Below, piece after piece: positions 8,691 through 17,958 of a DNA stretch of 64,000 nucleotides. Made by a program: the position numbers and the translations under genes. The stretch covers positions 66,632 to 130,631 of the forward strand of contig JAZUIN010000107.1 in assembly GCA_045642225.1 (NCBI GenBank), written 5' to 3'. The notes beneath the pieces were generated by a model. It was not told the origin of the DNA and ran no database searches. It saw only the letters and a program-made list of their open reading frames with translations. This stretch comes from RUG191 sp045642225. Lineage in GTDB: Bacteria; Bacillota; Clostridia; Lachnospirales; Lachnospiraceae. Numbering within the stretch: the stretch's first letter is position 1; every line of letters begins with the position of its first letter.

Positions 8691-11600
8691 TGAATATTTT
8701 CAAAGAACCATATTCCTCCCTAGTAGATATGAAATCCTTAAGGGAGGATTTGTTAACTACAAATAAAAAATATGAATTATCTGGTTGCATAGATGCTATA
8801 AAGCCGAGTGTTATTAATGGTATGGCTTCTAAGCAAACAATAGTTATAACAAGGGACGACTTGCGTGCAAGAGAGCTTCTTGAGAAGTATAGAAGCTTTT
8901 CGAATCAAGGCGTAATGTTTCCAGCGAAGGATGTAATTTTCTATCAATCAGATATTCGTGGTAATGCGCTAACTAAAGAGCGACTTACGGCGATTAATAA
9001 TATTTTGACTAGTGAAAATGTTACTGTATTTTTGAGTATAGATGCTTTGAGTAATTGTTTACCGAATCCAGAAAGCTTTAGGAAAAGTTTTCTTAAAACG
9101 GCTGTTGGAGAAGAACTAGATTTAAATGTATGGAAGAAAACCTTGGTTTCTCTTGGATTTGAAAATGTATTGAGTGTTGAGCATCCAGGTGAATTTGCAG
9201 TTAGAGGTGGAATTCTTGATATATATTCTTTGACAATGGATTTGCCAGTTAGAATTGAATTGTGGGGCGAAGAGGTGGATTCTATTAGAACATTTTCGCC
9301 AGAGAATCAGACCTCTTTAGAACAGATTGAAAATGTATCAATTGATCCAGCAAATGAGTTGGTTTTGACAGAGGACGAGATAGCAGCAGGTTTGGAGAAA
9401 ATGAAAGAGGAAAGTGCTATTCTTGTCGCTAAATTAAGAGAAGAGTTCAAGACTGAAGAAGCTCATAGAATTCAGACGACAGTGGAAAGAATTGTTGAAG
9501 AAATAGAGGAAGGCTGGGGACTTCAAGAACTAGAAATAAATATGACTTATTTCTTAAAACAGACATATTCTATATTGGATTTTTTTGATGAAAATGCTGT
9601 GGTAATCTATGACGACGCAAGAAATTTAAGAGAAGAATTGAAGGCTAGAGAAGACGTCTTTATCGATAGTATGACTAGGCGATTAGAAAAGGGGTATGTG
9701 TTGCCTTCTCAGCTTGAAATGATAAAGCCAACAGAATTGATAATGGATAAGCTAGAGAAATTTCCTAGCTTGATAATGTCTACTTTAGATACTCGTATAA
9801 AAGGTATTAAGGTTGAGAAGAGAGTATATGTTAAAGCACTTTCTATAACAAGCTATGGCGGAAGCTTTGAAGCTTTAGTTAAGGATTTGAAGAAGTATAA
9901 AGATAACAATATGAAGGTTGTTATTACAACAAATTCTAGAACTAAAGCAAAGCGTTTGGCTCGAGATATTCAGGATAGAGATCTTAACGCATTTTACTCA
10001 GAGGAAGAAGATAAAGAGTTACATCCAAGAGAGGTTTTGGTCACTGTAGCAGACCTTGAAAAGGGTTTTATTTTTCCAGAATGTAATATGGCATTTATAT
10101 CCGAGAATGACATTTTTGGAATAAATACTAGTAAGAAGAAAAAGCGTAGAAAAATATTTGATGGTGAGAAATTTAACTCCTTAGCAGAGTTAAATGCTGG
10201 TGATTATGTTGTTCACGAAAATCATGGTGTGGGTATTTACCGCGGCATAGAGAAAATAGAAGTGGACAAAATAATGAAGGATTATATCAAAATAGAGTAT
10301 GCAAAAAATGGCAATTTATTTATACTTGCATCTCAGTTTGATAAGATTCAAAAATATGGAAATTCAGAAGGCAGAAAACCAAAATTAAGTACGCTTGGTT
10401 CACCACAATGGACTAAAACCAAAGAATCAGTACAGCAGGCAGTAGGACAAGTTGCAAAGGAACTTGTAGATTTGTATGCTTTACGACAACAAAATACAGG
10501 CTTTAAATACACGAAAGATACAGTGTGGCAAACTGAGTTTGAAGAAGCATTTCCATACGAAGAAACAAGAGGTCAGATAGAAGCTATAGAAGCGGTCAAA
10601 GCAGATATGGAAAGTGACAAGATAATGGATCGCTTGATTTGTGGGGATGTAGGATATGGTAAAACTGAGATTGCTATTCGAGCTGCATTTAAGGCGGTGC
10701 AAGATAATAAGCAGGTTGTGATTTTGTGCCCGACAACAATTCTTGCCGAGCAGCATTATAATACATTTTCACAAAGGATGAAGGAATATCCAGTGGGAAT
10801 AGAATTGCTATGTAGATTTAGAACTCCAGCTCAGCAAAAGGAAGCTATTAAGGGAGTGAAAAATGGAAGCGTTGATATTTTGATTGGTACGCATAGGGCG
10901 TTATCAAAGGATGTTGAATTTAAGGATTTAGGACTTCTTATCATTGACGAGGAGCAGCGCTTTGGCGTTAATCATAAGGAGAAGATAAAAGCTCTTAAGA
11001 AAAATGTTGATGTTATATGTCTATCAGCGACACCGATTCCAAGAACGCTACACATGAGCTTAGTTGGTATTCGTGATATGAGTGTTTTAGAAGAAGCGCC
11101 AAATGACAGAATGCCGATACAGACCTTTGTATTTGAATATAATGAGGAAATGGTAAGGGATGCAATCCTTAGAGAAATGCATCGTGGTGGACAGGTCTAT
11201 TATGTATATAATCAGGTGAAAACGATTGCTGATATGGCGGCGTTTATAGAGCGGCTTGTGCCAGAAGCAACAGTTGCCTACGCCCATGGGCGTATGTCGG
11301 AGAATAGGCTTGAGGATATAATGAGCGACTTTGTAAATGGTGAGATAGATGTCCTTATAGCGACAACCATTATCGAGATTGGTATTGATATTCCAAATGT
11401 TAATACAATGATTATTCACGATGCAGAGAAGCTAGGCTTGTCTCAGTTGTATCAGCTTAGAGGTCGGATTGGCAGAAGCAACAGAATGGCGTACGCTTTC
11501 TTTATGTACAAGAAGGATAAGGTGCTTAAAGAAGTGGCTGAAAAGCGTCTTGCGGCTATCAAAGAATTTTCTGATTTGGGAAGCGGATTTAAGATTGCAC

Positions 11601-12205
11601 TTCGAGATTTGGAAATACGAGGTGCTGGAAATATGCTTGGCAAAGAACAGCATGGTCATCTTGAGGCAGTAGGGTATGACTTGTATTGTAAAATGTTAAA
11701 TAATGCAGTTAAGGCAGAGAAGGGAATAGAAGAGGTTAGAGATTACGAAACAACAATAGACCTTAATATGGACGCTTTTATTCCTAGTAAGTATATCGAA
11801 AATGAAGTTCATAAGTTAGATGCATATAAAAGAATTGCAGAGATTAATTCAGATGAAGACTATAGAACAATGCTCGATGAATTGATTGATAGATTTGGAG
11901 AACCACCGAAGAGCGTTCTTAATTTGTTGTACATTTCCAAGGTGAAATGCAAGGCGCATAATGCGTACATTACAGAGATTAAAGAACAAGGAAACGATAT
12001 ACATTTTCATATGTATAAGAATGCCAAAATTAATCCAGATAAGATACCAGAGCTAGTCAAGAAACATTATCCATATATTACATTTTCTGCGAAAGCAACA
12101 GATCCAGAATTTGTGTTTAATACGAAGGCAAATAGTAGGTTGCTGCAGAAGGATGTATATAATTATATGGTGGAATTTATTGAGGAATTGCAAGAGCTAG
12201 ATTGA
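8690..12205 (+). CDS. mfd: transcription-repair coupling factor Mfd
   Basis: 1171 residues. Mfd pushes stalled RNA polymerase off DNA and recruits UvrA. Domains in order: UvrB-like N-terminal modules (1 to about 330), the RNA-polymerase-interacting CarD-like domain around 500-570 (AGDYVVHENHGVGIYRG), then a superfamily 2 translocase with Walker A GDVGYGKTE near 651 and DEEQ near 752, SATPIPRTL near 785, and the RGRIGRS motif near 920. The TRCF C-terminal domain closes the protein. I use ATG 8690, which overlaps the pth stop (TAATG); a GTG three codons earlier is possible but less well placed. The ribosome site is weak, consistent with coupling to pth. Confidence 0.96.
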   Translation: MNIFKEPYSSLVDMKSLREDLLTTNKKYELSGCIDAIKPSVINGMASKQTIVITRDDLRARELLEKYRSFSNQGVMFPAKDVIFYQSDIRGNALTKERLTAINNILTSENVTVFLSIDALSNCLPNPESFRKSFLKTAVGEELDLNVWKKTLVSLGFENVLSVEHPGEFAVRGGILDIYSLTMDLPVRIELWGEEVDSIRTFSPENQTSLEQIENVSIDPANELVLTEDEIAAGLEKMKEESAILVAKLREEFKTEEAHRIQTTVERIVEEIEEGWGLQELEINMTYFLKQTYSILDFFDENAVVIYDDARNLREELKAREDVFIDSMTRRLEKGYVLPSQLEMIKPTELIMDKLEKFPSLIMSTLDTRIKGIKVEKRVYVKALSITSYGGSFEALVKDLKKYKDNNMKVVITTNSRTKAKRLARDIQDRDLNAFYSEEEDKELHPREVLVTVADLEKGFIFPECNMAFISENDIFGINTSKKKKRRKIFDGEKFNSLAELNAGDYVVHENHGVGIYRGIEKIEVDKIMKDYIKIEYAKNGNLFILASQFDKIQKYGNSEGRKPKLSTLGSPQWTKTKESVQQAVGQVAKELVDLYALRQQNTGFKYTKDTVWQTEFEEAFPYEETRGQIEAIEAVKADMESDKIMDRLICGDVGYGKTEIAIRAAFKAVQDNKQVVILCPTTILAEQHYNTFSQRMKEYPVGIELLCRFRTPAQQKEAIKGVKNGSVDILIGTHRALSKDVEFKDLGLLIIDEEQRFGVNHKEKIKALKKNVDVICLSATPIPRTLHMSLVGIRDMSVLEEAPNDRMPIQTFVFEYNEEMVRDAILREMHRGGQVYYVYNQVKTIADMAAFIERLVPEATVAYAHGRMSENRLEDIMSDFVNGEIDVLIATTIIEIGIDIPNVNTMIIHDAEKLGLSQLYQLRGRIGRSNRMAYAFFMYKKDKVLKEVAEKRLAAIKEFSDLGSGFKIALRDLEIRGAGNMLGKEQHGHLEAVGYDLYCKMLNNAVKAEKGIEEVRDYETTIDLNMDAFIPSKYIENEVHKLDAYKRIAEINSDEDYRTMLDELIDRFGEPPKSVLNLLYISKVKCKAHNAYITEIKEQGNDIHFHMYKNAKINPDKIPELVKKHYPYITFSAKATDPEFVFNTKANSRLLQKDVYNYMVEFIEELQELD

Positions 12206-12262
12206 AAATTTGCGAATAAAAATGTATAATTTTCTTAATGTGAAATAAGGAGAACTTATATA

Positions 12263-12934
12263 ATGAAAAAGAAGATTTGTTTATATCTATCTATAGTAAT
12301 GGTTATATGTGTTGCATTAATGGGATGTGGCAAAATTAAAAATTATGATAAAGCATTAATAACTGCAGATAAGGAAGAAGTTGTTACTCTTGGATATGCC
12401 AACTTTGCATTTAAGTATGACCAAGCGTTGTACGATTTCAAATATGTTCCTAGATATGGAGCTACTATGTGGACAGAAGATATGACAGGAACTGGTTCTA
12501 CAATGGAGCAGCAGATTAAGGATAGCGTAATCGAGACTTTAGAAGAACAATATGTTATGAGAAAACATGCAACTGATTTTGGCATTAGCCTTTCAGAGGA
12601 TGAAATTAAAGCAATAGAAGAAGCGGCAGATAAGTTTATAGAAGCAAATACAAGCTCTGGACTTAGCGCTTTAGGAGCTGATCGTGATACAGCAATACAA
12701 TTGCTTACTAATATGACATATGTAAGTAAAGTTGAAAAAGCCATAATTGCAGAAGGAAAGGCAAACGGTCAAATTACTGATTCACAAGGCGAGTCTAATT
12801 ATGTTAATACAATTGTTAGTGGCTGGAAGAATCAAGTAAAGTTTGAAGTCGATGATGCCTTGTGGAACGAAGTAAAGGTTTCGGACTTGTTCGAAGAAAG
12901 AGAGGCGGCAAGTACAACTAGTACAACAAAGTAA
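12263..12934 (+). CDS. lipoprotein with SurA/PrsA-like N-terminal chaperone domain
   Basis: A 223-residue secreted lipoprotein: hydrophobic signal then lipobox ALMGC with Cys22. The region 100-190 (repeated helices such as IETLEEQYVMRKHATDFGISLSEDEI) matches the SurA_N/PrsA chaperone module. The gene after mfd in related Clostridia often encodes a longer foldase with a rotamase domain; here the protein stops before any parvulin PPIase domain. It may therefore hold or deliver secreted proteins without isomerase activity. A Ser/Thr-rich tail ends the protein. AAGGAG precedes the ATG; it lies 57 bases after mfd and ends at a terminator. Confidence 0.75.
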   Translation: MKKKICLYLSIVMVICVALMGCGKIKNYDKALITADKEEVVTLGYANFAFKYDQALYDFKYVPRYGATMWTEDMTGTGSTMEQQIKDSVIETLEEQYVMRKHATDFGISLSEDEIKAIEEAADKFIEANTSSGLSALGADRDTAIQLLTNMTYVSKVEKAIIAEGKANGQITDSQGESNYVNTIVSGWKNQVKFEVDDALWNEVKVSDLFEEREAASTTSTTK

Positions 12935-12939
12935 TTAAG

Positions 12940-12969
12940 TAAGTCACAGCTAAGCTGTGGCTTATTTTG
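12940..12969 (+). terminator. rho-independent terminator after the lipoprotein
   Basis: Stem TAAGTCACAGC / GCTGTGGCTTA (11 bp, one wobble), loop TAA, then TTTTGT. It lies only 15 bases before the start of the ABC exporter operon. Confidence 0.75.
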
Positions 12970-12983
12970 TAGTGGAGAATAAA

Positions 12984-14732
12984 ATGCAGTTTGTTGTTAA
13001 ATATTTATCTAAGTACAAAATAGAATCCATACTTGCACCTTGTTGCAAATTGTTTGAAGCGATACTAGAACTTCTAGTACCGCTTATTGTTGCGTCTATA
13101 ATTGACGTAGGCATTAAGGAATACAATGATAATTATATATGGAAAATGTGTGTGTTTGTTTTTGTACTAGCTGTTTTGGGAGTAGGAGTATCCTTGGTAG
13201 GCCAGTATTTTTCTGCGAAGGCAGCGGTAGGGACAGCAGGACTAATTAGAGAAGATTTGGCAAAGAAGATACTAGGCTTTACTAGAGAAGAGTATGAAGT
13301 GATGGGAGGTGTAACACTTCTTACAAGAATGACTAGTGATGTTAATCAGGTTCAAAATGGAATTAACTGGACGTTGAGATTAGTTATGCGTTCGCCTTTT
13401 ATTGTAGGTGGTGCAATTGTTATGTCGGCAATTGTTAGTCTTAAAATGTCAATTGTAATAATTCTTGTTACGGTTCTTGTAGTGGTAGTGTTGTACATCA
13501 TTTTGAAAATTAATGGTCCTAAGATTCTTTCAATACAAAATAAAGTAGATGCTATAACTTCTCAGGTTAAGAGTAATTATAATGGAGCAAGAGTTTTTAG
13601 ATCTTTTGGATTGGAAACTAGCGAAGAGCGAGAGTTTAATACTAGATTAGAAGAGCTTTATGACGAGCAAATTATAGTTGGTCGAATTTCAAATTTACTC
13701 AATCCTATTACTTTTGTAATAGTAAATCTTGGATTGGTTGCGGTTATTTATTTCGGCGGAATAGAGGTTAGCGTAGGTGGCCTTAGCACAGGTCAAATTG
13801 TTGCGTTAACGAATTACCTTTCACAGGTCTTAGTAGAGCTGATTAAATTTGCAAACGTTATTGCGTTACTTATGAAAGCTTTTCCGTCTGCAGGTAGAAT
13901 AGAGAATGTGATTAATTATGAGAGCAAAGATAAAGAGTATCGAGTAGAAAAGGAAGAGAAATTTTCGCAAGAAAGTGCAAAGCGAGATTCGTCTTGTGAT
14001 GAAATAATTTCTATTAACAATTTAACATTTAAATATCCACGTAGTACAACTGATGTCCTAGAAGATATAACATTTTCTGTGAGAAAAGGTGAAAATGTAG
14101 GCGTAATAGGTGGTACAGGCTCAGGAAAATCTACATTGATGAAAATTATTATGGGACACTTTGAGCTTGAAAATGATAAAGTGCTTCTTGATGGTTGCGA
14201 CATATCGAATGCTTCAAAGGAAGAGATAACAAATAAATTATCATATGTTCCTCAAAATTCAAATTCTTTCAAGGGGACAATAGAAGAGAATTTGACTATG
14301 GGTAAAGATGCAAATGTAGAGGAGGCTTTGCGTTTATCTTGTTTTGACGAGGTGGTAGAGTCAAAAGAAGAGGGCGTTGATATGCTACTGCTTAAGAATG
14401 CGTCAAACCTTTCTGGAGGACAGCGAAAGAGGTTTGCGCTTGCTAGAGCGTTGGTTAAGAAGCCAGAATTGATTTTGGTGGATGATGTTACAAATGCGCT
14501 TGATTTTATTACAGAAAAGAAATTGATAAATAACATTTTCAATAAGAGGGATATGGCAGTGCTTATTGCGACGCAGCGTGTCAGTGCATGCATAAACGCA
14601 GACAAAATATATGTGCTAGACAATGGGCGAATTGTCGGAGTTGGAAATCACGAGGAATTGCTAGAAAACTGTGAGTTGTATCGTGAGATATTTCATGTTC
14701 AGTTTCCAGAAAAGGAGGCGGAATATGTCTAA
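12984..14732 (+). CDS. heterodimeric ABC exporter, half with degenerate ATP site
   Basis: A 582-residue fused permease-ATPase: six TM helices in about 1-310, then a nucleotide-binding domain. Walker A (GGTGSGKST) is near 376; the signature is a canonical LSGGQ near 477; Walker B is ILVDD near 499, with Asp in place of the catalytic Glu, and the H-loop position is Gln (IATQRVS). Such changes mark the non-catalytic half of asymmetric exporters (BmrCD or TM287/288 style). I chose ATG 12984 over GTG 12957 because GGAG lies just upstream and the longer start would sit in the terminator stem. It overlaps the partner gene by 8 bp. The substrate is unknown; multidrug export is typical. Confidence 0.9.
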   Translation: MQFVVKYLSKYKIESILAPCCKLFEAILELLVPLIVASIIDVGIKEYNDNYIWKMCVFVFVLAVLGVGVSLVGQYFSAKAAVGTAGLIREDLAKKILGFTREEYEVMGGVTLLTRMTSDVNQVQNGINWTLRLVMRSPFIVGGAIVMSAIVSLKMSIVIILVTVLVVVVLYIILKINGPKILSIQNKVDAITSQVKSNYNGARVFRSFGLETSEEREFNTRLEELYDEQIIVGRISNLLNPITFVIVNLGLVAVIYFGGIEVSVGGLSTGQIVALTNYLSQVLVELIKFANVIALLMKAFPSAGRIENVINYESKDKEYRVEKEEKFSQESAKRDSSCDEIISINNLTFKYPRSTTDVLEDITFSVRKGENVGVIGGTGSGKSTLMKIIMGHFELENDKVLLDGCDISNASKEEITNKLSYVPQNSNSFKGTIEENLTMGKDANVEEALRLSCFDEVVESKEEGVDMLLLKNASNLSGGQRKRFALARALVKKPELILVDDVTNALDFITEKKLINNIFNKRDMAVLIATQRVSACINADKIYVLDNGRIVGVGNHEELLENCELYREIFHVQFPEKEAEYV

Positions 14733-16479
14733 AGGATTGATGAAGTTAGCGAGAGATTATAAGCAGTATATGAGCTGGTTTGTTATTTCTATTATACTTG
14801 CAGTGGCGAGTACAGGTGGGGCTTTGCTTGTACCTGTTTTCCTTGGAAATGCAATTGATTTGTTGACGAAAGATGTCGACCTTAAGGCGTTATCATTAAT
14901 TGCTACGAAGATGGTAATTGTAATTTTTGCAAGTGCACTTTCGACTTGGGTAATGAATGGAATCAATAATCGTATTGTTTATGGAATAACTAAGGATTTG
15001 AGAAGGCGTTCCTTTGAAAGCTTCGTGAAGGCTAAGATTCGTTTTGTGGATGAGAATACTGCTGGAGATATTGTAAGTAGAATAGTCGTTGATTGCGAAG
15101 GGATTTGTGATGGACTACTGCTTGGATTCAACCAATTGTTCGTTGGTGTTGTTACTGTTATTGCGACATTAGTATTTATGTTTCGGGTAAATGTAATACT
15201 TGCGCTTATAGTTGCGGTGTTGACTCCTATGTCACTACTTGTTGCTAGATTTGTAGCGAAGAAGACACATAAGTATTTCGACAAGCAGGCTGCAGCTAGA
15301 GGCGAATTAACGGAGCTTAGTGATGATATTATCTCGATGAAAATGATAATTCGCGATGAAGGTGCAGAAGAATATTTCCTAGATAAATTCATAAAGAAGA
15401 ATGATGAAAATGTAGATGTTGGAAGAAAGGCTGTATTTTTCTCATCGCTTACAAATCCACTTTCTAGATTTGTAAATAATACAATATATGCATCTATTAT
15501 TCTTGGAGGAAGCTTGTATTGTTTGAAGGGCGGAATAACAGTGGGAACCTTGACGGTATTTCTCGCATATGCGACTCAATATGCAAAGCCTTTTAACGAT
15601 ATAACATCTGTTATATCTGAGTTCCAAAATGCATTAGTTTGTATCGATAGAATATATGAGTTAATAGAAGGAGAACGCGAAGAGGAAGAAGCTGTAGAGA
15701 ATGAAGATGTGCAAGCTGAAAAAATAGAAGAGAAAAAAGGAGAAGCTTGTGTATTCAGAGGAGACATAAACATTTCAAATGTAGATTTTGGATATACAGA
15801 TAAAATGATACTTAATGGTATTAATATATCGGTTGAACAGGGCGAAAAGATAGCAATAGTTGGACCTACGGGGTGCGGGAAAACAACTATATTTAACTTG
15901 CTACTAAAGTTCTATGAGCCTTCTTTAGGCAGAATCTTAATAGACGACATTGATATTCGTGATATAAGATATGATGTGTTGAGAAATAATCTAGGATTGG
16001 TGTTACAAGAAACATTTATCAAAGAAGGAAGTGTAGCAGATAACATCCGATTTGGTAAAAAAGACGCTTCGTTACAGGAAGTGATTGCGGCAGCGAAGGA
16101 ATGCTATGCACATGATTTTATAATGAAATTGCCGAAGGGATACGACACGATAATTAGCAATGAGGATGGATTACTTTCTCAGGGGGAAAGGCAGTTGGTT
16201 TGTGTTAGTAGATTAATGTTGTCTAATCCGTCTATTGTGCTATTAGATGAAGCGACATCTTCTATTGATGTATTGAAGGAGCAGTTAATACAGAAAGCTT
16301 TTGCAAAGGTTATGAAAGGCAAAACTACATTTGTTGTGGCGCACAGACTTTCTACGATAGTTAATTCGGATAGAATAATATGTATAAAAGATGGCAGGGT
16401 TGAAGAAGTCGGCAAGCATGAAGAATTAATGAAGAATAAAGGATTTTACTATGACCTTTATATGAGCCAAATAAGTTAG
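14725..16479 (+). CDS. heterodimeric ABC exporter, catalytic half
   Basis: A 584-residue permease-ATPase partner of the previous gene. Six TM helices lie in about 1-300; an acidic linker rich in Glu (about 310-345) precedes the nucleotide-binding domain. Walker A GPTGCGKTT is near 379; Walker B LLDEATSSID near 505 keeps the catalytic Glu and the H-loop His is present (VAHRLST), but the signature is LSQGE rather than LSGGQ. In the heterodimer this half's Walker motifs pair with the partner's canonical signature, giving one active and one degenerate site. AAGGAGG is seven bases before ATG 14725, inside the end of the upstream gene. Confidence 0.9.
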   Translation: MSKGLMKLARDYKQYMSWFVISIILAVASTGGALLVPVFLGNAIDLLTKDVDLKALSLIATKMVIVIFASALSTWVMNGINNRIVYGITKDLRRRSFESFVKAKIRFVDENTAGDIVSRIVVDCEGICDGLLLGFNQLFVGVVTVIATLVFMFRVNVILALIVAVLTPMSLLVARFVAKKTHKYFDKQAAARGELTELSDDIISMKMIIRDEGAEEYFLDKFIKKNDENVDVGRKAVFFSSLTNPLSRFVNNTIYASIILGGSLYCLKGGITVGTLTVFLAYATQYAKPFNDITSVISEFQNALVCIDRIYELIEGEREEEEAVENEDVQAEKIEEKKGEACVFRGDINISNVDFGYTDKMILNGINISVEQGEKIAIVGPTGCGKTTIFNLLLKFYEPSLGRILIDDIDIRDIRYDVLRNNLGLVLQETFIKEGSVADNIRFGKKDASLQEVIAAAKECYAHDFIMKLPKGYDTIISNEDGLLSQGERQLVCVSRLMLSNPSIVLLDEATSSIDVLKEQLIQKAFAKVMKGKTTFVVAHRLSTIVNSDRIICIKDGRVEEVGKHEELMKNKGFYYDLYMSQIS

Positions 16480-16534
16480 TTAAAATGTACACAGAAGATA
16501 GCTAGATGTGTAGGCTTTAAGTGTTTTTTGTATA

Positions 16535-16562
16535 TTTACAAAGGCTATTTTTGTGTTATAAT
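16535..16562 (+). promoter_or_regulatory. murA promoter
   Basis: TTTACA (16535-16540), 16-bp spacer, TATAAT (16557-16562). It lies about 44 bases upstream of the murA start, in the gap after the ABC exporter operon. Confidence 0.7.
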
Positions 16563-16605
16563 TATGTTAATTGCGACTGCAATTTATTTGGTGAGGTGTA
16601 AATTT

Positions 16606-17901
16606 ATGGAACAATATGTAATGAAAGGTGGCACACCACTTAATGGTGAAGTTGAAATAAGCGGTGCAAAGAATGCAGCATTAGCGATTTTGGCAGCAGC
16701 TATTATGACGGATGACACTGTTACAATTAACAATTTACCAGATGTACGAGACGTAAATGTAATGATAGGCGCAATGGAAGACATTGGCGTTCATATAGAT
16801 AGAACAAGTAGACAAAGTGTTAAGATTAATGCATCCACAATTGGCAGATTAACTGTTGATTATGAATACATTAAGAAGATTAGAGCATCATATTATTTAT
16901 TAGGATCATTACTTGGTAAATATAGAAAGGCAGAGGTTGCTTTGCCAGGTGGATGTGATATAGGAAGTCGTCCTATTGATCTTCATGTTAAAGGCTTTAA
17001 GAAATTAGGTGCAGAAGTTGATTTGAGTTATGGACTAATTTCTGCAAGCGCTAAGAGATTAATCGGTAGCCATATATATTTGGATAAAGTTTCAGTTGGT
17101 GCTACTATCAATGTTATGATGGCAGCAGCTTTGGCGGAAGGCAAGACAGTTCTTGAAAATGCTGCGAAAGAACCACACGTAGTAGATGTGGCTAACTTTT
17201 TGAATAGCATGGGCGCTAATATTCGTGGTGCTGGTACAGATGTTATTAGAATTGTTGGAGTTAATAGCTTACATGGTACAGAATATTCTGTTATTCCAGA
17301 TCAGATTGAGGCTGGTACATTTATGTTTGCAGCAGCAACTACTAAGGGTGATATTACAGTTAAGAATGTCATTCCTAAGCACTTAGAAGCAACAACAGCA
17401 AAGCTTATAGATGCTGGTTGCCAGGTTATTGAATATGATGATGCGGTACGTGTTATTGCTAATAAGATGAAATTAGTTGGAACACAAGTTACTACTTTGC
17501 CATATCCAGGATTCCCAACAGATATGCAGCCACAGATGACAGCAGTTCTCGCATTGGCAGAAGGAACTAGTACAGTAGCAGAGACTATTTGGGAAAATAG
17601 ATTCAAGTATGTTGATGAATTAGTTAGAATGGGTGCTAATATTAAGGTTGAGGGCAATGTTGCTATTATGACTGGAATAGAGCAGTACGAAGGTGCAAGA
17701 GTAAGTGCACCAGACTTGAGAGCAGGTGCTGCATTAGTTATTGCTGGATTAGGTGCTAAGGGAGTTACTATTGTAGATGATATTTATTATATTCAGAGAG
17801 GATATGATAGATTTGAAGAGAAGTTAAGAGGACTTGGCGCTGAGATTGAGGTAACTACTTCGGAAAAAGAAATTGAGAAATTTAAAATAAAAGTATCATA
17901 G
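16606..17901 (+). CDS. murA: UDP-N-acetylglucosamine 1-carboxyvinyltransferase
   Basis: 431 residues. MurA transfers enolpyruvate from PEP to UDP-GlcNAc, the first committed step of peptidoglycan synthesis. Lys22-Asn23 (SGAKNA) bind substrate, and the catalytic loop is PGGCDIGSRP with Cys117, the fosfomycin target. PGFPTDMQ near 305 and the C-terminal RGYDR motif are also present. The ATG at 16606 gives the family-typical N-terminus and has GAGGTG upstream; an in-frame ATG 26 codons earlier overlaps the promoter. Firmicutes often carry two MurA paralogs and I cannot tell which one this is. Confidence 0.95.
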   Translation: MEQYVMKGGTPLNGEVEISGAKNAALAILAAAIMTDDTVTINNLPDVRDVNVMIGAMEDIGVHIDRTSRQSVKINASTIGRLTVDYEYIKKIRASYYLLGSLLGKYRKAEVALPGGCDIGSRPIDLHVKGFKKLGAEVDLSYGLISASAKRLIGSHIYLDKVSVGATINVMMAAALAEGKTVLENAAKEPHVVDVANFLNSMGANIRGAGTDVIRIVGVNSLHGTEYSVIPDQIEAGTFMFAAATTKGDITVKNVIPKHLEATTAKLIDAGCQVIEYDDAVRVIANKMKLVGTQVTTLPYPGFPTDMQPQMTAVLALAEGTSTVAETIWENRFKYVDELVRMGANIKVEGNVAIMTGIEQYEGARVSAPDLRAGAALVIAGLGAKGVTIVDDIYYIQRGYDRFEEKLRGLGAEIEVTTSEKEIEKFKIKVS

Positions 17902-17920
17902 TTTTGATATTTGAGTATGA

Positions 17921-17950
17921 AAAAAGTGCGACATCGTCGCACTTTTTATT
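17921..17950. terminator. bidirectional terminator
   Basis: A perfect 12-bp stem (AAAAAGTGCGAC / GTCGCACTTTTT) with a 3-base loop between convergent murA and the HD-GYP gene. Confidence 0.9.
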
Positions 17951-17958
17951 TTGTATTT

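Noticed and set aside
10481..11659. Several long minus-strand frames inside mfd
   Set aside because: They mirror a highly conserved coding frame, lack ribosome sites, and have unusual composition; they are codon-bias shadows.
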